Assembly (NCBI RefSeq): GCF_002835935.1
Contig: NZ_PJCF01000006.1
Coordinates: forward strand, 558,001-622,000
DNA: 64,000 bases
DNA from: Paraglaciecola sp. MB-3u-78
GTDB lineage: Bacteria > Pseudomonadota > Gammaproteobacteria > Enterobacterales > Alteromonadaceae
Direction: 5' to 3'
The notes below the pieces were generated by a model. It saw nothing but the letters and a program-made list of their open reading frames with translations. It did no database searches and was not told where the DNA came from. How positions within the stretch are numbered: the stretch's first letter is position 1; every line of letters starts with the position of its first letter. This document shows, in pieces, positions 26,912 through 33,621 of this stretch. A program made the translations under genes and the position numbers.

Positions 26912-27008
26912 CAAATTGCCTAAGTTCGCCGCAAAAAGCGCGGCTGGGACAAATGCTCACTGGGCAAAGCCCAACAACGTTCGCATTTGCCCCTTGGCAA
27001 AGCGTTAT
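26907..27008 (+). repeat. attC site (TTGCCTAAGTTCGCCGCAAA family)
   Basis: ACTAACAAATTGCCTAAGTT ... CCCCTTGGCAAAGCGTTA; crossover G at 27004. Close relative at 29661. Confidence 0.88.
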
Positions 27009-27031
27009 ACAACTTGAGGAAGTAGTAAAAA

Positions 27032-27337
27032 ATGGAAGTGGTAGCTAAGAAAATATCAAAAAAATCACTCTTTAAACTTTTAACCATAGGTTTCACATTT
27101 GGTATCAGTGTATTCGCCATACTTTGTGGTATAGCTGCATTTTTTGGCACTGAAACTGTTGAATGGAACGGGGTGTACAAAACGGGGATTGAAGGTTTCC
27201 TCTACAGTTTATTAATCGGGCCGGTACTCGGCTTTTTGTCGGCCTGTTTCATTTGGCTATTTACTGTATTCGGGCTTTGGATTTATTCCTTTTTTCGCCC
27301 AATCAAAATTACTTTCAAACATCCTATTGGTGAGTGA
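27032..27337 (+). CDS. Cassette-encoded membrane protein
   Basis: 101 residues: a lysine-rich N-terminus and two to three hydrophobic helices (about 15-38 and 55-90). SD GAGG. No known family. Confidence 0.6.
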   Translation: MEVVAKKISKKSLFKLLTIGFTFGISVFAILCGIAAFFGTETVEWNGVYKTGIEGFLYSLLIGPVLGFLSACFIWLFTVFGLWIYSFFRPIKITFKHPIGE

Positions 27338-27347
27338 AATAACGTTG

Positions 27348-27418
27348 TATAACAAACCAAGTCAGCGGGAATTTTACTCGCTGAAAAACGCTCATAAAAT
27401 CCCCTGCTTGGGGCGTTA
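27348..27418 (+). repeat. attC site (CCAAGTCAGCGGG family)
   Basis: TATAACAAACCAAGTCAGCGG ... CTTGGGGCGTTA; crossover G at 27415. Confidence 0.9.
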
Positions 27419-27436
27419 TACGAAAGGAGGCGTTCC

Positions 27437-27802
27437 ATGCACTTAAAGTTTCATGCTGAAGAAGTATGTTATTCCGAAGCTCTCGGTGGTGATATTATTC
27501 AGGTCTCATTTCAAGAAAAACCTGATCCTGAAATTGACTACGACAAGAAAAATAATTTGCTATCACCACCGATAAAATATATCGGGTTTTCTGCCTGTTA
27601 TGAGTTTCCTCCTTTTACTACTTCGGTTGACTGGTGCGATGGCGAAAATGACGATGGCGGAGAATTGATTAAAAAAATAGAGCTAACCGAGACCAACCTG
27701 AAACTCGTATTGGAAAATAACTATAGTTTTGAGGTTAACTTTAAAACTGACGATATCACCTTTCAAAAAATAAAGTCGTTTTTGTTGGGTGCTAACTCAT
27801 GA
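27437..27802 (+). CDS. Cassette protein of unknown function, soluble
   Basis: 121 acidic residues from an ATG behind AAAGGAGG. The protein looks beta-rich (YIGFSACYEFPPFTT, SVDWCDGENDDGGE, TNLKLVLENNYSFEVNFK). The layout recalls small immunity-type proteins but I see no diagnostic motif. Confidence 0.6.
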   Translation: MHLKFHAEEVCYSEALGGDIIQVSFQEKPDPEIDYDKKNNLLSPPIKYIGFSACYEFPPFTTSVDWCDGENDDGGELIKKIELTETNLKLVLENNYSFEVNFKTDDITFQKIKSFLLGANS

Positions 27803-27810
27803 ATAAATCG

Positions 27811-27911
27811 TATAACAAACAGCTCAAATCGGATTCCGTAAATCTGTCAACTTTCTTGCAAAAGGCCGCAAAAAAATCGCCAAATTTACTCCACCGTTTA
27901 GCTGGGCGTTA
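27811..27911 (+). repeat. attC site
   Basis: TATAACAAACAGCTCAAATC ... CACCGTTTAGCTGGGCGTTA; crossover G at 27908. Confidence 0.88.
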
Positions 27912-27918
27912 ACTGTCT

Positions 27919-28188
27919 ATGAGTATGGAAGTATCACAAATAAATAAAATGGAGCTAGCTGAGCAGCTTGAGTCCTATTTGTCTGGAAAAATGGGTCATG
28001 AGGCCATCAAGTCTCATGCCTGGAGTTTATCTGATGCCTCACCAAAAGAGCCCACGGCAACCGATAAGGTTTTTTGGTCTAGTGTATTTTCTATAATTCA
28101 CTTAGCAGATGATAAACACTGGAAAGACGGTTGCACCCAAAGAGATTTAGGTGAATTATTAATCCAGCTAAAAGGTAGTAATAGCTAG
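27919..28188 (+). CDS. Small soluble cassette protein
   Basis: 89 residues (an ATG six bases later is also possible). Helical, with LAEQLESYLSGKMGHEAIKS then HAWSLSDASP and a C-terminal DLGELLIQLKG. It resembles small immunity-like or regulatory proteins of unknown role. Not identified. Confidence 0.55.
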   Translation: MSMEVSQINKMELAEQLESYLSGKMGHEAIKSHAWSLSDASPKEPTATDKVFWSSVFSIIHLADDKHWKDGCTQRDLGELLIQLKGSNS

Positions 28189-28206
28189 CTATGAGCCAAC
28201 GGCAAC

Positions 28207-28281
28207 AGTTAACAAGAGTACTATGTTGTTCGTAAACTCACTGGGAAATGCAAACTGCGCATTCCCCATATACAAGCGTTA
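28207..28281 (+). repeat. attC site
   Basis: AGTTAACAAGAGTACTATG ... CATATACAAGCGTTA; crossover G at 28278. Confidence 0.82.
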
Positions 28282-28593
28282 GTAGCCCTATTAGTTTTCA
28301 TCATGGTTACTTGCAAGTAGGTGCTCAAACCTGATAGTTTTTAGTTTCATACAGTCGGTAAGTTTGTCACACCATAACCAGGGAGTTGGTCATCACATGC
28401 ACATCAAATCTTTTACCCAAATCACCGTTGGTAAATTCAGCATTCCACTTCAGCAAGTTATGGTGTAGCGTGTCAGTTATTCAAAATAATCAAGTGCTTG
28501 CGTGTATCGTGGGCACTAACAAGTTAAATCAACGGAAAATCCCTCGCAGGCCAAACAACGGCCAAAGCGCTCGGTCTTTCCGCTGTTTAAAGC
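28279..28593 (+). other. Gene-less cassette, copy 2 of 3
   Basis: Same 315-bp sequence as 23598-23912, here upstream of a higBA cassette. No convincing gene. Confidence 0.65.
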
Positions 28594-28597
28594 GTTA
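28516..28597 (+). repeat. attC site of gene-less cassette, copy 2
   Basis: CTAACAAGTTAAATCAACGG ... GTTTAAAGCGTTA; crossover G at 28594. Confidence 0.85.
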
Positions 28598-28649
28598 CAT
28601 GCTCTAATTGGCGTTGCATGGGTACCGTGATTCCGTTAATATAATTCTT

Positions 28650-28940
28650 ATGATTATCTCTTTCGGCGACAAAGCTACTTCTGACCTATTTCATGGTGTA
28701 TCGAGTCGCCATGTTCGGAAGTTACAAAGTCAATTACCTGAGACAGCTCTTTACAAGCTTGATGTACTCAATGCCGCTCAGAATTTAGAAGATCTCCGGT
28801 CGCCTCCTGGTAATAGACTTGAGCCATTGAAGGGCAATTTTAAAGGGTTTCACAGCATTCGCATTAATTCACAATGGCGAATTGTTTTTCGTTGGGACTC
28901 CAATGCAGCACATGAAGTCCAAATTGTGGACTATCACTAA
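28650..28940 (+). CDS. higB: HigB-type toxin (RelE superfamily)
   Basis: About 96 residues from the ATG at 28650, which gives the usual HigB start (IISFGDKATSDLFHG). HVRKLQSQLPETALYKL, LRSPPGNRLEPLKGNFKG and the C-terminal HSIRINSQWRIVFRW match the HigB fold, a ribosome-dependent mRNA endonuclease. The toxin gene precedes the antitoxin gene, typical for higBA. Earlier in-frame starts lack conservation. Confidence 0.88.
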   Translation: MIISFGDKATSDLFHGVSSRHVRKLQSQLPETALYKLDVLNAAQNLEDLRSPPGNRLEPLKGNFKGFHSIRINSQWRIVFRWDSNAAHEVQIVDYH

Positions 28941-28957
28941 TATTGAAAAGGTGAATT

Positions 28958-29248
28958 ATGATCCCGTCAAATAGAACAGCCACTCATCCAGGTGTTATCT
29001 TACTCAAGGAATTTCTAGAGCCGCTTGAATTGACTCAAAAAGCTCTTGCTACTCACGTTGGTGTACCCGTTCAACGGGTTAACGAAATAGTCCGCGGTAA
29101 ACGAGGTGTTACTCCAGAAACTGCTTGGCTACTTTCTGAGGCTTTAAGTACTACTCCAGAGTTTTGGCTCAATCTGCAATCAATTCACGACTTATCGGCC
29201 AATCGGCCGGATCACCATGTTCAGCCATTAATCGCTGTCGGCATGTAA
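28958..29248 (+). CDS. higA: HigA-type antitoxin (XRE family)
   Basis: 96 residues with a helix-turn-helix (LTQKALATHVGVPVQRVNEI) and the HigA tail ETAWLLSEALSTTPEFWLNL. It starts 17 bp after higB with SD AAAGGTG. It should neutralise HigB and repress the pair. Stop codon just before the attC. Confidence 0.9.
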   Translation: MIPSNRTATHPGVILLKEFLEPLELTQKALATHVGVPVQRVNEIVRGKRGVTPETAWLLSEALSTTPEFWLNLQSIHDLSANRPDHHVQPLIAVGM

Positions 29249-29297
29249 CAAAACAATGTTAGCGATGCAAAAAACGCACGCCAAATTGTGGCGTTAG
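29243..29297 (+). repeat. attC site (short)
   Basis: ATGTAACAAAACAATGTTAG ... AAATTGTGGCGTTA; crossover G at 29293. At about 55 bp one of the shortest in the array. Confidence 0.78.
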
Positions 29298-29313
29298 GTA
29301 ACTAATTTAAATT

Positions 29314-29655
29314 ATGCGTAAAACTGAGATTAGTGAAATCAATAGAGTAGCCTCTGTTAAAAGTAAAAAATTGTTTACCGTTGCTATTCCTATTTCATTT
29401 TTGGTAATTATCACTGCAACAATACTGATCAAATTCGACCTCGTTTCTGAATCATATGTAAATTGGTTATATATCACGGTTATATTAGGCTTGATTATCC
29501 CACAATTTATAGTGTTTAAAGGACTACGGAAACTAACTAAAGGCTTAGATATAGTTTGTGTGAGTTGTTCAACTAAAATCGACTTGGATTCGTTAGACAA
29601 TGTGAACCCAAATAGTGTTTGTCCAAAATGCGATAATAATATATTCAGTGATTAA
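29314..29655 (+). CDS. Cassette membrane protein with C-terminal zinc-ribbon-like motif
   Basis: 113 residues. Two hydrophobic helices (about 22-40 and 50-68) are followed by VCVSCSTKIDL and SVCPKCDNN, two CxxC pairs that look like a zinc ribbon on the cytoplasmic side. Function unknown. Confidence 0.6.
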   Translation: MRKTEISEINRVASVKSKKLFTVAIPISFLVIITATILIKFDLVSESYVNWLYITVILGLIIPQFIVFKGLRKLTKGLDIVCVSCSTKIDLDSLDNVNPNSVCPKCDNNIFSD

Positions 29656-29660
29656 GTTAC

Positions 29661-29761
29661 CTAACAAGTTGCCTAAGTTCGCCGCAAACAACGCGGCAGG
29701 GACAAATACTCACTGGGCTTCGCCCAAAAACGTTCGCATTTGCCCCTTGGCAAAGCGTTAT
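29661..29761 (+). repeat. attC site (TTGCCTAAGTTCGCC family)
   Basis: CTAACAAGTTGCCTAAGTT ... CCTTGGCAAAGCGTTA; crossover G at 29757. Confidence 0.88.
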
Positions 29762-29783
29762 AATTCAAATTAAATTATGAAGT

Positions 29784-30008
29784 ATGGATATATATATGAA
29801 CATAAATGCGACCTTCGCAGGAGAAGTAATTTTCATCAACTTTATCGTTATTATGTATTTGACTTTAAAGTTTGCAAAAGGCAAAACCCATAACCTTCCT
29901 CTAGTGGGGTTTTATACTTTTTTACTCAGTTGTCTCTTCTTCCCAGCAAGTTGGTTTTACTGTTGGTACTGGTCAAGAAAGCATAAAACAGTAGAAAATG
30001 AATTATAA
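29784..30008 (+). CDS. Cassette-encoded small membrane protein
   Basis: 74 residues (ATG at 29796 also possible) with two hydrophobic helices (about 12-30 and 42-62), the second rich in Trp and Phe. Basic C-terminus. Not recognised. Confidence 0.55.
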   Translation: MDIYMNINATFAGEVIFINFIVIMYLTLKFAKGKTHNLPLVGFYTFLLSCLFFPASWFYCWYWSRKHKTVENEL

Positions 30009-30077
30009 CAAAAACATCATGGTGGGAATTTTACTCGCTGAAAAAGCGCTCCTAAAATCCCCATATGTTAAGCATTA
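30004..30077 (+). repeat. attC site with altered crossover base
   Basis: TATAACAAAAACATCATGG ... TGTTAAGCATTA. The otherwise invariant GTTA reads ATTA, with A at 30074, compared with sister sites at 24297, 24754 and 26378. Recombination at this site may be impaired. Confidence 0.85.
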
Positions 30078-30092
30078 TATTTTTGAGAAAGT

Positions 30093-30365
30093 ATGGATGT
30101 AATTGAAACGGTGTTTGGCATTATTCTAATTTTATTTTTAAGTTTTTGTGGTGTATTTGCACCAATGTTAATGCCATTATTCGTAAAGGATGAATATAAG
30201 GATAAGTTTCCTAGCTATATGGACTCTATTCAGCCGCCTTATGTTTACCAATCAAAATGGTTTAAGCCGAAAGGTGTTATTCTTCAAAGATTAGCGCTAA
30301 TGATCTGGATTCCCTCAATATTTTTCGTTGTATATATGTTGGTTACAGGGCAATTAAAAATATAA
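30093..30365 (+). CDS. Cassette-encoded membrane protein
   Basis: 90 residues with an N-terminal hydrophobic helix (about 5-30) and a C-terminal one (about 68-86) flanking a polar, proline-rich segment. Not recognised. Confidence 0.55.
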   Translation: MDVIETVFGIILILFLSFCGVFAPMLMPLFVKDEYKDKFPSYMDSIQPPYVYQSKWFKPKGVILQRLALMIWIPSIFFVVYMLVTGQLKI

Positions 30366-30455
30366 CAAGCAATTAAACAGGGTCAAAAAACAGTTGGCTG
30401 TTTTCGTTCCTCAACATTTTAGCCAACAATTTTTTGCCCGTTAATTGGGCGTTAT
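30361..30455 (+). repeat. attC site (AACAGTTGGCTG family)
   Basis: TATAACAAGCAATTAAACAGG ... GTTAATTGGGCGTTA; crossover G at 30451. Confidence 0.88.
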
Positions 30456-30457
30456 GC

Positions 30458-30853
30458 CTACCACACAGTATCAAGTAACTCACTATTTCGAAGGTTTTTA
30501 TCAGCGGTTATCAATTGAGCGTTATAGATAATAGATGTTGCTGCAATGATTCGATCAGCGGGGTCATTGTTAATTTCGCTGTCAAAATTGACTGATAGCT
30601 CTGCAATCTCTGGGGAAATTGATTTAACAGTAATGTTTCGAGACTGAAGAAATAAATTGATAAAATTAGCAGCGGTTGTTGCCACTTCAATCCGCCCCTT
30701 CTTGATTAGCATTGATATTTCCCAAATAGAAATATCGGAAACAATCAAAGCATTGTGCTTGTCTGCTTTATCAATGGCGTCTACTGCTTTGCTAGTAAGT
30801 TGTGCCGGTTCTAGTGCATCCCAAACAATTACGCATGTATCCATCAAAATCAT
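30458..30853 (-). CDS. vapC: PIN-domain toxin (VapC family)
   Basis: 131 residues. The PIN acidic residues are visible: ILMDTCVIVWDAL at the N-terminus, ISIWEISMLIKKGRI in the middle, NDPADRIIAATSIIYNAQLIT and TADKNLR near the end. PIN toxins cleave RNA, often initiator tRNA. It overlaps the upstream antitoxin gene by 4 bp and lies opposite to the cassette direction, so it needs its own promoter. Confidence 0.9.
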   Translation of the reverse strand: MILMDTCVIVWDALEPAQLTSKAVDAIDKADKHNALIVSDISIWEISMLIKKGRIEVATTAANFINLFLQSRNITVKSISPEIAELSVNFDSEINNDPADRIIAATSIIYNAQLITADKNLRNSELLDTVW

Positions 30854-31080
30854 GATAAAGCATCCCAGTTACTATCAATGGGGTTAATAACGTCCTGTAT
30901 TTTTGCAGTCGAGGCAAGAGAGTTTAACTGTTTCTTAGCAAGTTCTTTTTGGTTCAGTGGTGGTGCTATTGTCGCTAAAAGCTTACCATTAGAAGTGACT
31001 GTAATCTGCTCGCCAGATCCGGCAATTTCTAAATATTTCAATAAGTTAGCTCTAAAATCACTTATATTAACAGTTTGCAT
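30850..31080 (-). CDS. Phd/YefM-type antitoxin partner of the PIN toxin
   Basis: About 76 residues from the ATG at 31080, giving the family start QTVNISDFRANLLKYLE, then EQITVTSNGKLLATIAPP. It should bind the toxin and the operator. An upstream in-frame ATG adds a poorly conserved leader. Confidence 0.88.
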   Translation of the reverse strand: MQTVNISDFRANLLKYLEIAGSGEQITVTSNGKLLATIAPPLNQKELAKKQLNSLASTAKIQDVINPIDSNWDALS

Positions 31081-31133
31081 TTTAGTACCCATAAAGGCTT
31101 GTACCGAATTGTTGTACAAGTGTATACTCCAGG

Positions 31134-31203
31134 CATAACAAGCGCAAGCACGCGGAACAATTTTCCGCTGCGCTCCAAATTGTTCGGTGTTGCGGGCGTT
31201 GTG
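31134..31203 (+). repeat. attC site with GTTG core
   Basis: CATAACAAGCGCAAGCACGC ... GTTGCGGGCGTTG; the core is GTTG in place of GTTA, G at 31198. Confidence 0.8.
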
Positions 31204-31220
31204 TAAGAGGGAATTAAATT

Positions 31221-31610
31221 GTGAGTGAAGCGGACATCGTATACCAACTGTCTGAAATCTATAATCGATATTGGGTTGTTCTTCAATGGTGGACAGGTAC
31301 GACGTTTGTACTTTTAGGCGTTGCCCATGTCGCTTCGAGTAAATTGCATATTTTCATAAATGTCATTCTGACATTGCTATACAGCTTGTTCAGTTTGTGG
31401 ATTCTGAATTTCAACAATAGCAATATTCTGGCGATCAATGGTTTTATCAAAGATCTGATTGCTTTAGAGGAGGCAGGTGTGACCATTTCGTATGGAGCGA
31501 AGGGTTACCTTGAAGGTTATCATCAAATTTCACAGGTTCTTCCTGTGTTTGTTTCTACTAGCATGTACTTCTGTGCAGTTGGTTTTATCATCTATTCAAC
31601 CACGTCATGA
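31221..31610 (+). CDS. Cassette-encoded membrane protein
   Basis: 129 residues from a GTG behind AAGAGGGA. Three hydrophobic helices (about 20-38, 45-62 and 105-125) with a polar loop (IKDLIALEEAGVTISYGAKG). Not recognised. Confidence 0.6.
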   Translation: MSEADIVYQLSEIYNRYWVVLQWWTGTTFVLLGVAHVASSKLHIFINVILTLLYSLFSLWILNFNNSNILAINGFIKDLIALEEAGVTISYGAKGYLEGYHQISQVLPVFVSTSMYFCAVGFIIYSTTS

Positions 31611-31621
31611 TGGAGTTGATA

Positions 31622-31718
31622 CATAATAAGCAATTTAAACGGAACTAAAACAGTTGGCTAAGTTCCGCTTCGCTCAACATTAAAGCCAACTGTTTTAGTC
31701 GGCTTTATTGTGGCGTTA
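31622..31718 (+). repeat. attC site
   Basis: CATAATAAGCAATTTAAACGG ... GGCTTTATTGTGGCGTTA; crossover G at 31715. 5' core has TAATAAG in place of TAACAAG. Confidence 0.82.
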
Positions 31719-32117
31719 TGTTTGAGTTGATACCGGTTGAAGTTTTAGATGTTTTGTAAAAGGAATGAAGTCTCTGTCAGCAAATAGCAAGGGAATGCGA
31801 TTACTTATACAAAATGTAGCAATTATCACGTCAGCGGTTTTCCTTATCGTTATCCCTTTTTTCCTTAAAATACGATAATTTTCTGCAGCTTTTAATGCTA
31901 TATCTGGCGAAAGCATGCTGAATTGATGCAATGCCAGAAGGTGCGCTTTAGCCGTTTCATAGTCCTTGTCAGATCGAAACCCTTGAAGTATTTCTAACAA
32001 AATTAGATCACCAATCGCAACCTCATCATTAATTAAAGCGATATCTAGTAAATTAGATTCTTGGGTCTCTACTCCTTTGAAGTAATCAATCCAAACGCTT
32101 GTATCGACCAATATCAT
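31716..32117 (-). CDS. vapC: PIN-domain toxin (VapC family), second
   Basis: 133 residues. ILVDTSVWIDYFKG, then GDLILLEILQGFRSDKDYE, TADVIIATFCISNRIPLLFADRDF show all PIN acidic positions. It overlaps its antitoxin gene by 4 bp and reads against the array. Distinct in sequence from the PIN toxin at 30458. Confidence 0.92.
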   Translation of the reverse strand: MILVDTSVWIDYFKGVETQESNLLDIALINDEVAIGDLILLEILQGFRSDKDYETAKAHLLALHQFSMLSPDIALKAAENYRILRKKGITIRKTADVIIATFCISNRIPLLFADRDFIPFTKHLKLQPVSTQT

Positions 32118-32308
32118 TCAGTGACTCTCATATCGTTAAGATCACCTTCCCAATTAAGCTTTCCTCTGAGGCTACGAATACTAGCTTGTTTCCTTAGTCT
32201 TATTAAGGCTTTAAGGCCTTCTTCAACAGCTTCTTTTTTAGTTTGTAGTCCGGATGCACTTAGTGCGTCCGCCATTAATTTATCATCAATTACAATATTA
32301 GTTCTCAT
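32114..32308 (-). CDS. vapB: VapB-type antitoxin
   Basis: About 64 residues from the ATG at 32308 (RTNIVIDDKLMADALSASG), a ribbon-helix-helix VapB of the type II antitoxin VapB family with TKKEAVEEGLKALIRLRKQ and a C-terminal toxin-binding tail ending in RGKLNWEGDL. The frame could start earlier at 32347 but the extra residues are not VapB-like. Confidence 0.88.
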   Translation of the reverse strand: MRTNIVIDDKLMADALSASGLQTKKEAVEEGLKALIRLRKQASIRSLRGKLNWEGDLNDMRVTE

Positions 32309-32367
32309 GTTGCGCCTATGTGTAAGGGGTGGTGCATTTATACACATTATGACTCAGTCGAGAAAAC

Positions 32368-32438
32368 ATAACAAGCCAAGTCAGCGGGAATTTTACTCGC
32401 TGAAAAACACTCATAAAATCCCCTGCTTGGGGCGTTCT
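32368..32438 (+). repeat. attC site with GTTC core
   Basis: CATAACAAGCCAAGTCAGCGG ... CTTGGGGCGTTC; the core is GTTC, G at 32434. Otherwise same family as 25544. Confidence 0.85.
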
Positions 32439-32479
32439 ACTAGTTTGACAATTCCGCCTCATGTACATACAATGTACAT

Positions 32480-32764
32480 GTGATTAAGTTCGATTGGAAT
32501 GCAGTAAAAGCTGCAACAAATATTAGAAAACACGGGGTTTCTTTTGAAGAAGCTAAATCTGTGTTTTTTGATGATTTTGCTTTGCAGTTTTTTGATCAAG
32601 CAAACTCAGAAGTTGAAGACCGATTTCTGATGCTTGGAATGAGTAATGAAACCAAGTTACTTATCGTATGTCATTGTGAACGCGATGATGGAAATACCAT
32701 CAGAATAATCTCAGCTAGAAAGGCAACGAAAAACGAAAGTAAACATTACCTGAAAGGGGATTAA
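32480..32764 (+). CDS. brnT: BrnT-type toxin
   Basis: 94 residues from a GTG. FDWNAVKAATNIRKHGVSFEEA is the classic BrnT start, then VFFDDFALQFFD and the C-terminal IRIISARKATKNE. BrnT is a RelE-fold ribonuclease. It precedes brnA by 2 bp. Confidence 0.92.
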   Translation: MIKFDWNAVKAATNIRKHGVSFEEAKSVFFDDFALQFFDQANSEVEDRFLMLGMSNETKLLIVCHCERDDGNTIRIISARKATKNESKHYLKGD

Positions 32765-32766
32765 TT

Positions 32767-32985
32767 ATGAAAGATGAATATGATTTATCTGCAATGAAAT
32801 CGCGTAAAAACCCTTACGCAAGCAAACTAAAAAAATCAGTCACTATGCGGCTAGGGGAAGACGTTATTTCGTACTTTAAGAGTATGGCTGAAGAGTCAGG
32901 TGTTCCTTACCAGAGTCTTATTAATTTGTATTTACGAGACTGTGTAGCGACACATAAAAAAATTGATATCAACTGGCATGCGTAA
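32767..32985 (+). CDS. brnA: BrnA-type antitoxin
   Basis: 72 residues ending in a ribbon-helix-helix: KKSVTMRLGEDVISYFK, then AEESGVPYQSLINLYLRDC, matching BrnA. Probably neutralises BrnT and represses the pair. Confidence 0.9.
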   Translation: MKDEYDLSAMKSRKNPYASKLKKSVTMRLGEDVISYFKSMAEESGVPYQSLINLYLRDCVATHKKIDINWHA

Positions 32986-32993
32986 TCGCAGCC

Positions 32994-33048
32994 CTAACAA
33001 GCACAGCCATCCGACGCCAAACTACGGCGCGGCGGCTGTGAATCGTTA
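32994..33048 (+). repeat. attC site (short)
   Basis: CTAACAAGCACAGCCATCCG ... CGGCGGCTGTGAATCGTTA; crossover G at 33045. Confidence 0.85.
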
Positions 33049-33052
33049 TAAC

Positions 33053-33343
33053 TCAAAATAATTTCTTAGCATCTCTGTAGAAATTTTCATGTGTTCCTAA
33101 AGTCATCAATTCAAGAACTAATGCTCCGTCTTCGTAGCTGTAACCAAGAAGCGTGAGTTGTTTTGCCATCTTGAATTTGTACACTCTCATAAAAGAAAGG
33201 TCACCTTTCTTTTGTTCACCGATAATTGGCGATTCCAATAACGTTTTGACTGCACTATCTAAATCAGACTTTTGGTTTTTATGCAGTTTCTTTACTGCTT
33301 TTTTAAAACTTGGGGTTTGTAGTACTTTGATCTTACTAACCAA
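33053..33343 (-). CDS. RelE/ParE-superfamily toxin
   Basis: 96 residues. QTPSFKKAVKKLHKNQKSDLDS, then GDLSFMRVYKFKMAKQLTLLG and ALVLELMTLGTHENFYRD fit the RelE/ParE fold. It overlaps the upstream antitoxin gene by 8 bp. Minus strand, against the array. Confidence 0.8.
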   Translation of the reverse strand: MVSKIKVLQTPSFKKAVKKLHKNQKSDLDSAVKTLLESPIIGEQKKGDLSFMRVYKFKMAKQLTLLGYSYEDGALVLELMTLGTHENFYRDAKKLF

Positions 33344-33557
33344 AAGTATATTCCTCTAGCTTCCCGGCCTCTTTTTCCGCTTTTGCAATGATGACTTGTT
33401 TAACAAATTCGTAAGGTAACTCAGGATTATCTTCCATCATCTCGCCTATCTTAGCCCAATGTTCAATTTGCTTTGGGGCCGTTCTATTTAGGGCTTTAGC
33501 CATAATTGTTGCTTTTTCAACTAAGTTTTGATCTAATCGAATACTTGCAGTTGCCAT
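33336..33557 (-). CDS. Antitoxin of the RelE/ParE pair
   Basis: About 73 residues from the ATG at 33557 (SD CAGGAGAG). Starts ATASIRLDQNLVEKATIMAK, a ribbon-helix-helix-like N-terminus, followed by RTAPKQIEHWAKIGEMMEDNP, a pattern of ParD-like antitoxins. Upstream ATG at 33584 is less likely. Confidence 0.8.
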   Translation of the reverse strand: MATASIRLDQNLVEKATIMAKALNRTAPKQIEHWAKIGEMMEDNPELPYEFVKQVIIAKAEKEAGKLEEYTFG

Positions 33558-33621
33558 AATAACTCTCCTGTTGCTTGAGTTCATTGTAGTACTTTGCTAC
33601 AAATGTGGCAATGATTTATAA

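Noticed and set aside
24297-30077. Regularly recurring 70-100-bp repeats suggesting a CRISPR array
   Set aside because: Repeats are long, differ in sequence family, pair as attC arms and end in GCGTTA; spacings hold genes. This is an integron.
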